Positions 1-5,116 of a DNA stretch of 5,134 bases are shown here, piece by piece. The position numbers and the translations under genes are program-made. Below the pieces are notes generated by a model, which saw only the letters and a list, made by a program, of their open reading frames with translations, was not told the DNA's origin and did no database searches. The stretch lies in assembly GCA_018711755.1 (NCBI GenBank), contig DVHY01000047.1, positions 1 to 5,134 of the forward strand, given 5' to 3'. This stretch comes from Candidatus Limivicinus faecipullorum (GTDB lineage Bacteria; Bacillota; Clostridia; Oscillospirales; Oscillospiraceae). Each line of letters opens with the position of its first letter. The stretch's first letter is position 1.

Positions 1-1
1 G

Positions 2-76
2 GGATACGACCTGACACTGGAGATCAAGGTTGCGATTAAAGAATATATGCCCTCCGCCCTGGCCACTTTGTTATAG
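2..76 (+). CDS. C-terminal end of an unidentified protein (partial, runs off left edge)
   Basis: Frame 2 is open from the window edge for 24 codons and ends at TAG (74-76). The other two forward frames hit stops at 12-14 and 37-39. The tail reads GYDLTLEIKVAIKEYMPSAL plus four more residues, which alternates charged and hydrophobic residues like the end of a folded protein. The stop codon touches the ribosome binding site of the lipoprotein gene, and only 19 bases separate the two genes, so they probably share a transcript. No family can be assigned from so short a tail. That it is a real gene end is inferred from the open frame and the spacing. Confidence 0.55.
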   Translation, partial: GYDLTLEIKVAIKEYMPSALATLL

Positions 77-83
77 GAAGAGG
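75..83 (+). promoter_or_regulatory. Ribosome binding site of the GH5 lipoprotein gene
   Basis: AGGAAGAGG lies 12 bases before the ATG at 96 and overlaps the stop of the upstream gene by two bases. It supports the ATG at 96, which opens directly onto a signal peptide, over the in-frame TTG at 30, which would add 22 residues ahead of that signal peptide. The spacing is slightly long for its best-matching part. Confidence 0.6.
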
Positions 84-95
84 AAAAGATACACC

Positions 96-2339
96 ATGAA
101 AAAGGTGCTTAGACTCCTATGCCTGGGCCTCTGCCTGACGCTGCTTCTGGGCCTGCTGACCGGCTGCGGTGCCGGCAGCCCGGAGGAGACGGAGAACCGG
201 GTCCCGGGACAGCAGGAATTTGCGGCTGATACGGGGGGCGGAGATGAGGAAATCAAAAAAGCCATTGAGCTGGGATTTGTGCCCGATGAGCTCCGGGACG
301 ACTATGATCTCCAGATAAACTACGGGGAGTTTTGCAGCATACTGGACTGCTTTGTCTCCGGCCTTTACCCGGAGCTGCTCCCTGCTTGGGAGGAGGTGTC
401 CGGAAACTACAGGCAGTCCGATGAACCCATGTGCCGCATGGAGGGGGCCCTGGTCCTATTCTATGCTGCGGAGTGCCTGGGGCTGGACGCCTGCGGCTAT
501 GAATACAACATCCCCCTGGAGGACTACACGGCCCCGGAGGTAGATTTTTACCAGGGGGTGGACTGGGACTATCCCTTACTGCCGGATATATTCCGACCCT
601 ATTATAACGAGACTTTGGCCAATTCAGAGAATTACTCCTGGCGTTGCGGACTGGACTATGCGGACAACGCCAAACGCTTTGTGGAGTACAACTCCTACGG
701 CAACGGCAAGACCTTCTTTGATTATGACGAGAGCTATTCTCTCAATTTGGGCAGCCCCTTTGAGCGGGGAGATGCTATCCGGGCGGTGGAGCGGCTGTAT
801 GAAAATGCCCGCTTCTTCATGTATGAGCCATCAGCGGAGCTGCAGTGCAGTCTGTCCCCTCAAGCCATGGAGCTGGCTGCCGCTATGCCTGAGGTCTCCT
901 GGCAGCAGCTGCCGGACTGGAAGGGCTGCACCGTGGCCGCCAGACCCTGGTGCGCAAGCTATGGAATAGGCATGCTGTACCAGCAGGAGGAAATAGAGGC
1001 CCTGGGCTCTCTGGGCTTCGACTTTATCCGGGCACCTCTGGATTTTAACGGCATCTTTGAGGGGACGGATACCGGAAAAGCCAACCCGGCCTTCCTGGAG
1101 AACATGGACCGGCTTCTGGAATACTGCGCCCTGGAGGGTATACATGTATGCTTCGACCTGCACGATATGCCCGGTTTCAACACCGGGGGAGACGACTCCC
1201 TGATCACATTGTGGAGCGACGGGGAGACCCAGGAGCTCTTTGTGGAATTCTGGCGCTTCATGGCGGAATACTATAGAGATGTGCCCTCCGGCCTGCTGAG
1301 CTTCAATCTCCTGAACGAACCCCACGGCAATGACGGGGAGCCCTCGGATCAGGTCTATTCTCAAATCATGCTCAGGGCCGTGGAAGCCATACGGGAAGTG
1401 AACCCAGACAGGCTTATCTTTGCGGATATGCTGGGGGTCACCCAGGGTATCCCGGTACAGGGCCTGGCGGATGCCCAAGTAGCCCAGGCCTTTCACCCAT
1501 ACTTCCTCAGTGGCGGTGTTCAGAGCTGGCCGGTAAACGTTATCAACGGCTTTGTTCACAGGGACAATGGCATTCTCAGCCTGTCGGGCAGCTTTCCTGC
1601 GGGAAGCTCCTTTACTCTAAAGCTGAGCCGGGTTCATGGCAGCAGCCTTTTCCGTCTGGAGGCGGATGGTCTTGCGGCAGCCGAGCTGGCAGCAGGCACT
1701 GAAGCCCAGGGCGAAAATGGATGCACCGGTGTATATGAGGCCGGTACCGGCGGCGAGTGGCGCAGCTATGAGGGCCTGGAACTCAGCTGCACATTGGACA
1801 GAGACTGCGGAGTACTGCGGCTGATTCAGGAGGAGGGCTGCTGGTACCAGCTGGAGCGCATCAGCATTTCGACGCCGGACTACAGCCTCTCCATAAGCTG
1901 TAATGGCAGCGTTGTCACCGATGAGAGAGTGCCGGACCTGCTCATCAGCGATGACGGCCAGGTGAGCGCCGTGGAGGAGGGCGTCCTGATCACCCAGTCA
2001 GGAGATTGGCTGGAGGAGAGCTTCCGGGAATATGCCGATTTCCGGGAGCAGACCGGCTGCTGCATTATGGCCCAGGAGTTTGGCTTTAACGAAACCATTG
2101 ACTATCAGGCCGGCCTTAAGGCGGCGGAGGACCTGCTGTCGGTGCTGGAGGGATATGATATCCCCTGGTGTTCCTGGTACGGCAATTTTGGGCCGCTGAT
2201 GGATGAGCGAGATTATCAGTGGAGCATGGAATTTGAAGGGTATTCCCTCAAAAAGGAGGGGGCCGAGTACGAGATGGTCTCCCAGAACTTGATGTTGGAC
2301 ACCGGAATGATGGAGGTGTTCAGGAAGTACATGGATTGA
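96..2339 (+). CDS. Lipoprotein with SLH-like motifs and a GH5-family glycoside hydrolase domain
   Basis: This is a 747-residue exported protein. Residues 1-24 form a lipoprotein signal peptide: KK, a leucine-rich core, then lipobox LTGC with Cys24. Three degenerate SLH-like motifs follow at about 54-88, 108-130 and 219-239. The rest, from about 275, fits a GH5 (clan GH-A) retaining glycosidase barrel. It has FIRAPLDF with Arg312, DLHD with His356, NEP with the predicted acid/base Glu408, HPY at 467-469, and AQEFGF with the predicted nucleophile Glu661. A tryptophan-rich PWCSWYGNFG follows at 690-699. The gap between HPY and the nucleophile is about 190 residues, far longer than usual, because a beta-rich stretch is inserted at about 491-630. 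The mature part also carries 19 cysteines besides Cys24. It probably cleaves a beta-glycan at the cell surface, but the substrate and GH5 subfamily cannot be told by eye. It probably follows the upstream gene in an operon; no promoter of its own was seen. Confidence 0.88.
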   Translation: MKKVLRLLCLGLCLTLLLGLLTGCGAGSPEETENRVPGQQEFAADTGGGDEEIKKAIELGFVPDELRDDYDLQINYGEFCSILDCFVSGLYPELLPAWEEVSGNYRQSDEPMCRMEGALVLFYAAECLGLDACGYEYNIPLEDYTAPEVDFYQGVDWDYPLLPDIFRPYYNETLANSENYSWRCGLDYADNAKRFVEYNSYGNGKTFFDYDESYSLNLGSPFERGDAIRAVERLYENARFFMYEPSAELQCSLSPQAMELAAAMPEVSWQQLPDWKGCTVAARPWCASYGIGMLYQQEEIEALGSLGFDFIRAPLDFNGIFEGTDTGKANPAFLENMDRLLEYCALEGIHVCFDLHDMPGFNTGGDDSLITLWSDGETQELFVEFWRFMAEYYRDVPSGLLSFNLLNEPHGNDGEPSDQVYSQIMLRAVEAIREVNPDRLIFADMLGVTQGIPVQGLADAQVAQAFHPYFLSGGVQSWPVNVINGFVHRDNGILSLSGSFPAGSSFTLKLSRVHGSSLFRLEADGLAAAELAAGTEAQGENGCTGVYEAGTGGEWRSYEGLELSCTLDRDCGVLRLIQEEGCWYQLERISISTPDYSLSISCNGSVVTDERVPDLLISDDGQVSAVEEGVLITQSGDWLEESFREYADFREQTGCCIMAQEFGFNETIDYQAGLKAAEDLLSVLEGYDIPWCSWYGNFGPLMDERDYQWSMEFEGYSLKKEGAEYEMVSQNLMLDTGMMEVFRKYMD
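1566..1985 (+). other. Inserted beta-rich module within the GH5 barrel
   Basis: Residues about 491-630 of the lipoprotein lie between the HPY of barrel strand 6 and the helix leading to nucleophile Glu661. The stretch alternates hydrophobic and polar residues (for example GILSLSGSF, SFTLKLSRV, LFRLEADG, GVLRLIQEEG, YSLSISCNGS), as in a beta sandwich. It carries five cysteines (543, 565, 571, 582, 602). It may be a carbohydrate-binding-like domain, but I recognise no family. The boundaries are estimates, good to perhaps 15 residues. Confidence 0.55.
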
Positions 2340-2362
2340 AGGACCGGCAGCACAAAACCATA

Positions 2363-2470
2363 TCGACAGGCTCGCAGAGTTTTTCGCCGCTGCGAAGGAT
2401 ATGGAGTTTGCAGCGACGCAGCGAAGTGCAATACCTTTTATCCAAGAAGGCATGCCTTCTTCGACAAGCC
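2363..2470. repeat. Intergenic stretch with clustered small repeats
   Basis: The region between the GH5 gene and the terminator holds several symmetric elements. TCGCAG (2372-2377) pairs with CTGCGA (2390-2395). TTGCA (2408-2412) pairs with TGCAA (2427-2431). GCAGCGA occurs twice (2410-2416 and 2418-2424). AAGAAGGCATGCCTTCTT (2444-2461) is a perfect 18-base palindrome. The near-identical TCGACAGGC (2363-2371) and TCGACAAGC (2461-2469) flank the stretch. Together they suggest an interspersed non-coding repeat or a structured 3' region, but copy number elsewhere cannot be seen from this window. Confidence 0.35.
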
Positions 2471-2471
2471 G

Positions 2472-2500
2472 AAAGCCCGCCGGGATTCCCGGCGGGCTTT
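2472..2500. terminator. Bidirectional intrinsic terminator between the GH5 gene and the sdpRI operon
   Basis: AAAGCCCGCCGGG (2472-2484) pairs perfectly with 2488-2500 across an ATT loop, a 13-bp GC-rich stem. It sits 26 bases past the sdpI stop on the minus strand and about 130 bases past the GH5 stop on the plus strand, so it is well placed for both convergent units. The T tract is short on each side (three T at the stem foot, then mixed sequence), so efficiency is uncertain. Confidence 0.75.
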
Positions 2501-2525
2501 GTCATAAGGACTGTGGGTGAACTGC

Positions 2526-3188
2526 TTACCAGCGGCCCTCCCGCAGCTGCTTCCTGTAGTAAATGTAGGAGTAGACGCAGGACACCACCGCGGCGGCCAG
2601 AATAATGCCTATGCTCAACCAGAAGCCGATCTCACCCCAGGGCAGGAAAGCCAGCAGCAGAGTGGCGATGCCGCTGCCCACCCAGAGCTTCCCTGCAAAG
2701 CGGTGGGTGGCGTTCCAGTTCTCCTCATTGTCCAGGGCCCAGGGCACTTTTATGCCTATGGTGTAGTTCCGGCGGCACTTGGGCAGATAGTTGCCGATGG
2801 CAATGAACAGCAGGCCCATGAATATAAACATGATCTTATCCATGCTGAAGGGCTGGAGCCCAAGGGCAGTGAGGTAGGTGACGCCACCCATCAGCACGGA
2901 CAGGGCTGGGCAGATCCACAGCACCAGCCCAAGAGCCTTGCCGCTCTGGACCTTATTCCTGGGGTCGGCAAAGCAGACGGCAATGCACAGCCAGTGGATG
3001 GCCAGCAGACCCAGGCTCTCCCCAAAGACCACCATGGCCCGGCTGCCCCAGCCGTCCACCTCTCCGGCGGCGTTCCAGTGGATGGGCAGCAGCTCCGGCA
3101 GCTTGTTCCACAGTATAAGTCCCGCCAGCATCGGCAGCAGGATGACGACACTTCCTATAATGATTTTCTTCAGATTCTTTTTAAACAT
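2526..3188 (-). CDS. sdpI: SdpI-family integral membrane protein (DUF1648 plus SdpI domains)
   Basis: This is a 220-residue membrane protein with about six hydrophobic segments (roughly 9-27, 54-73, 86-103, 116-132, 166-183 and 187-207). Residues 30-50 carry the DUF1648-type signature LPELLPIHWNAAGEVDGWGS. Residues 131-173 carry the SdpI-type signature: NYLPKCRRNYTIGIKVPWAL, then THRFAGKLW. Length and domain order match the family. In Bacillus subtilis, SdpI gives immunity to the SDP toxin and also acts as a receptor that holds the repressor SdpR at the membrane. Here the gene directly follows an SdpR-like gene, its ATG lying inside the end of that gene (8-base overlap). Its ribosome binding site AAGGAGG at 3198-3204 sits 9 bases upstream, so translation is probably coupled. 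No toxin genes are present in the window, so the trigger it senses is unknown. Confidence 0.92.
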   Translation of the reverse strand: MFKKNLKKIIIGSVVILLPMLAGLILWNKLPELLPIHWNAAGEVDGWGSRAMVVFGESLGLLAIHWLCIAVCFADPRNKVQSGKALGLVLWICPALSVLMGGVTYLTALGLQPFSMDKIMFIFMGLLFIAIGNYLPKCRRNYTIGIKVPWALDNEENWNATHRFAGKLWVGSGIATLLLAFLPWGEIGFWLSIGIILAAAVVSCVYSYIYYRKQLREGRW

Positions 3189-3456
3189 CTTCCTTGCCCT
3201 CCTTAAGCTCCCTGAGCCAGAGCATTATCTCCTCCAGCACCGAGGTGTTCAGCTCGTAGTAAATGAACTTGCCCTCCCGGCGGTCCCGTATCAGGTCCGC
3301 CTCCCGCAGCACCGACAGGTGCCGGGATACCGCCGCCGCCGTGACCGTAAAGTGGCTGCATATATCCCCGGCGGACAGGGGACCGGCCTTCAGCAGGGCC
3401 AGGATCTCCCGGCGGATGGGGTCCGCCAGCGCCCGCAGCGTAGTTTGCAAACCCAT
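3181..3456 (-). CDS. sdpR: SdpR-type ArsR-family transcriptional repressor
   Basis: This 91-residue protein is nearly all winged helix. LADPIRREILALLKAG (10-25) is the classic ArsR-family first helix. DICSHFTVTAAAVSRHLSVL (31-50) is the helix-turn-helix, and DRREGKFIYYELN (58-70) is the wing. It has no ELCVCDL-type metal-binding motif and only one cysteine (33), so it is unlikely to be a metal sensor. The gene pair with SdpI and the close match to SdpR layout point to an autorepressor whose activity is controlled by membrane sequestration; this is known in B. subtilis and inferred here. The start at 3456 is chosen because AGGAG (3470-3466) lies 9 bases upstream. The TTG at 3477 lies ahead of that site and the ATG at 3465 abuts it. 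It is the first gene of a two-gene operon. Confidence 0.92.
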   Translation of the reverse strand: MGLQTTLRALADPIRREILALLKAGPLSAGDICSHFTVTAAAVSRHLSVLREADLIRDRREGKFIYYELNTSVLEEIMLWLRELKEGKEDV

Positions 3457-3470
3457 GCATATCATCTCCT

Positions 3471-3493
3471 TTAACAATTAACTTAATTGTTAA
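3471..3493. promoter_or_regulatory. Predicted SdpR operator (perfect palindrome)
   Basis: TTAACAATTAA (3471-3481) and its exact reverse complement TTAATTGTTAA (3483-3493) flank a single central C. This 23-bp perfect palindrome covers the predicted transcription start of the sdpRI operon and ends one base before its ribosome binding site. Its size and AT-rich symmetry suit a dimeric ArsR-family repressor. Binding by SdpR is inferred. Confidence 0.7.
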
Positions 3494-3497
3494 TTAA

Positions 3498-3526
3498 TAT
3501 ATATCACAAGTTCCCGGCTTTGTCAA
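3498..3526 (-). promoter_or_regulatory. Sigma-A-type promoter of the sdpRI operon
   Basis: On the minus strand, a perfect -35 TTGACA (3526-3521) is followed by a 17-base spacer and -10 TATATA (3503-3498). Transcription should start near 3491, inside the palindrome, so a bound repressor would block initiation. Confidence 0.8.
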
Positions 3527-3577
3527 GCAGACAAAAAACAAGAGGCCGTAGCGGAATGTTTTGGTGGTATTTTCGAG

Positions 3578-3606
3578 TTGAAATCCCGGAAATTTCGTCC
3601 TATAAT
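3578..3606 (+). promoter_or_regulatory. Sigma-A-type promoter of the antiporter gene
   Basis: TTGAAA (3578-3583), a 17-base spacer and a perfect TATAAT (3601-3606) lie 29 bases before the ATG at 3636. A start near 3613 gives a leader of only about 23 bases. This promoter diverges from the sdpRI promoter. The sdpRI palindrome lies about 85 bases upstream, so shared control is not obvious. Confidence 0.8.
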
Positions 3607-3621
3607 GAGTCGGCTGAAAAT

Positions 3622-3627
3622 AAGGAG
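3622..3627 (+). promoter_or_regulatory. Ribosome binding site of the antiporter gene
   Basis: AAGGAG lies 8 bases before the ATG at 3636 and fixes that start over the later in-frame ATG at residue 11. Confidence 0.8.
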
Positions 3628-3635
3628 ATGTTAAA

Positions 3636-4931
3636 ATGGCTAGTCTGCTGTCCCTATCCGTGGCGATGTTTGCCGGGCTGATGATGACCCGTGCGGTAAA
3701 AAATCTGCACCTGCCGGACGTGACGGCATATCTGGTAGCGGGTGTGCTCATAGGGCCCTGCTTCATAGGTGCGCTGAACATACCGGGTCTGGGCTTTTAC
3801 AGTTATGACCAGCTGGAGGGCCTGGGCCTCATAAGCGATGTGGCTCTGGGCTTCATAGCCTTTTCCATAGGCAACGAGTTTCGCCTGTCCCAGCTGAAAG
3901 AGACGGGGCGTCAGGCTTTCATAGTAGGCGTTTTGCAGGCGGTAGCCGCCACGCTGCTGGTGGATGCGGCCCTGCTGCTGTTCCATCTGGCCATGCCCCA
4001 GGCTTTGAGCGTCCCTGCGGCCATCACTCTGGGGGCCATAGCCGCGGCCACGGCTCCTGCCGCCACCTTAATGGTGGTGCGCCAGTACAAGGCCAAGGGC
4101 CCTCTCACCGATCTGCTGCTGCCCATAGTGGCACTGGACGACGCGGTGGGCCTGGTGCTCTTTGCCGTGTCCTTCGGCATAGCCAAGGCTCTGGGCTCCG
4201 GGGAAGTGGACGTATATACCATAGTTGCAAACCCCATCATAGAGATAACGGCTTCCCTGGTGCTGGGAGCTCTGGCGGGCCTGGCCCTGACCCATATAGA
4301 GAAGTTCTTCCACTCCAATACCAACCGGCTGGCCATGACCATAGGCTTCGTGTTCCTCACGGTGGCCCTGTCCATGCTGAGCATCCCCATAGGCCCGGTG
4401 ACTCTGGGCTTTTCCTCGCTGCTGGTGTGCATGATGCTGGGCACGGTGTTCTGCAATCTTTGCCCCCTGTCCCAGGAGATCATGGACAACGCCGACCGCT
4501 GGACAGCGCCGCTGCTGGTGCTGTTTTTCGTGATATCCGGGGCCGAGCTGGAGCTGGGGGTCTTCCAGCAGCTGAGCAGCGTGGTGATAGGCGTCATATA
4601 TATCCTCTCCCGCTCTCTGGGCAAGTATCTGGGCGCCAGGGGCTCGGCCAGAATGGCCGGCTGCGGCGACAAAGTGGTGAAGTATCTGGGTGTGACCCTG
4701 CTGCCCCAGGCGGGGGTGGCCCTGGGCATGTGCGTCACCGCCTCGTCCCTGCCTGAGGACGGGGGACTCATCAGGAACATCGTGCTGTTTGCTGTGCTGG
4801 TGTATGAGCTGGTGGGCCCGTCCATGACCAAGTGGGCCCTGACCCGGGCGGGGGACATCCAGCCCAAGAGCCAGGAGGTACTGGAGCGCCGGGAGCGGAA
4901 ACTGGCTGCCGCGGCGGCTGCAAAGAAGTAA
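3636..4931 (+). CDS. Cation:proton antiporter, CPA2-type membrane domain
   Basis: This is a 431-residue protein with about 12-13 hydrophobic segments, typical of the Na+/H+ exchanger fold. ATAPAAT (138-144) fits the broken helix of this fold. ALDDAVG (166-172) supplies the acidic pair Asp168-Asp169 in the ion-binding helix. SRSLGKYLGA (325-334) supplies Arg326 and Lys330, matching the basic helix of CPA2 proteins. In characterised family members an Asp-Asp pair goes with electrogenic Na+/H+ exchange, so that mode is inferred here; the ion itself cannot be read from the sequence. No C-terminal nucleotide-binding RCK/TrkA-N domain follows, unlike KefB/KefC. The protein ends in a short charged and Ala-rich tail (ERRERKLAAAAAAKK). 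It is a single-gene unit with its own promoter, divergent from sdpRI. Isoleucine codon use is odd: 19 ATA, 8 ATC and no ATT, despite a GC-rich gene. Confidence 0.9.
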   Translation: MASLLSLSVAMFAGLMMTRAVKNLHLPDVTAYLVAGVLIGPCFIGALNIPGLGFYSYDQLEGLGLISDVALGFIAFSIGNEFRLSQLKETGRQAFIVGVLQAVAATLLVDAALLLFHLAMPQALSVPAAITLGAIAAATAPAATLMVVRQYKAKGPLTDLLLPIVALDDAVGLVLFAVSFGIAKALGSGEVDVYTIVANPIIEITASLVLGALAGLALTHIEKFFHSNTNRLAMTIGFVFLTVALSMLSIPIGPVTLGFSSLLVCMMLGTVFCNLCPLSQEIMDNADRWTAPLLVLFFVISGAELELGVFQQLSSVVIGVIYILSRSLGKYLGARGSARMAGCGDKVVKYLGVTLLPQAGVALGMCVTASSLPEDGGLIRNIVLFAVLVYELVGPSMTKWALTRAGDIQPKSQEVLERRERKLAAAAAAKK

Positions 4932-5021
4932 CGAAATGTCCATGGCAGAAAATACCATGTAGAATTTTTCGCCGGCTTTTTGGACAAATCACCAAGATTT
5001 GCGGAAAGGGGAGCTTAGTAC

Positions 5022-5050
5022 TTGAAATCCCCGGCTGCATGAAGTAAAAT
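5022..5050 (+). promoter_or_regulatory. Promoter-like match downstream of the antiporter gene
   Basis: TTGAAA (5022-5027), 17 bases and TAAAAT (5045-5050) match a sigma-A promoter well. It would start RNA near 5057, just before the hairpin at 5059-5090, and could drive a gene beyond the right edge. The -10 match also forms the A-rich arm of the hairpin structure, so it may be coincidental. Confidence 0.4.
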
Positions 5051-5058
5051 ATCTCTCG

Positions 5059-5090
5059 GTGCCGGGCTGCGGCTGTACGCAGCCCGACAC
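5059..5090. terminator. Strong hairpin, probable bidirectional terminator or leader structure
   Basis: GTGCCGGGCTGCG (5059-5071) pairs with 5078-5090 across a 6-base loop: 13 positions with one C-A mismatch. Outside the stem, AAAATAT (5046-5052) and ATATTTT (5092-5098) are also inverted repeats, giving an A-tract/T-tract layout typical of terminators that work both ways. It lies 128 bases past the antiporter stop and is the best candidate for ending that transcript. If the promoter at 5022-5050 is active, it would instead be a leader hairpin. Confidence 0.55.
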
Positions 5091-5102
5091 TATATTTTGT
5101 GG

Positions 5103-5116
5103 TCAAAACGGTTACA
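5103..5116. promoter_or_regulatory. cre-like / LacI-family operator-like site
   Basis: TCAAAACGGTTACA is built around a central CG and matches the CcpA cre consensus TGWAANCGNTNWCA at all but one position, on either strand. Such sites are bound by CcpA or other LacI/GalR-family regulators. It lies just after the hairpin and near the window edge, so it probably concerns a gene outside the window. A 14-base degenerate match can arise by chance. Confidence 0.35.

Noticed and set aside
30..95. TTG start giving a 769-residue version of the lipoprotein
   Set aside because: It would place 22 extra residues, rich in Pro, Cys and Arg, before a standard lipoprotein signal peptide, and it overlaps the end of the upstream gene. 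The ATG at 96 has an adjacent ribosome binding site.
831..1559. 242-codon open frame on the minus strand inside the GH5 gene
   Set aside because: It lies wholly antisense to a well-supported catalytic domain, has no recognisable motifs and no good ribosome binding site. Long antisense frames are expected in GC-rich genes.
2336..2605. 89-codon plus-strand frame across the intergenic repeats and terminator
   Set aside because: It starts at a TTG inside the GH5 stop region, reads through the terminator hairpin and ends inside the antisense of sdpI. The product is low-complexity and Arg/Ser/Pro-rich.
2517..3206. 229-codon plus-strand frame opposite sdpI
   Set aside because: It mirrors the sdpI gene, is rich in Gln, His, Gly and Pro without domain signatures, and the minus-strand product is an unmistakable family member.
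3457..3477. Longer starts for the repressor (TTG at 3477, ATG at 3465)
   Set aside because: TTG 3477 lies upstream of the ribosome binding site and inside the palindrome; ATG 3465 abuts it. Family alignment also begins near the ATG at 3456.
4941..4969. Hairpin CATGG/CCATG followed by a T run as a terminator right after the antiporter
   Set aside because: The stem is only five base pairs with a 9-base loop, and the T run starts five bases later. The hairpin at 5059-5090 is far stronger.
3911..4987. 358-codon minus-strand frame opposite the antiporter
   Set aside because: The product is Ser/Arg/Thr/Ala-rich, with no domain and no ribosome binding context. The plus-strand antiporter has clear family motifs.
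4985..5001. Small hairpin CAAATC/GATTTG
   Set aside because: A 6-bp AT-rich stem without a T tract; expected by chance.
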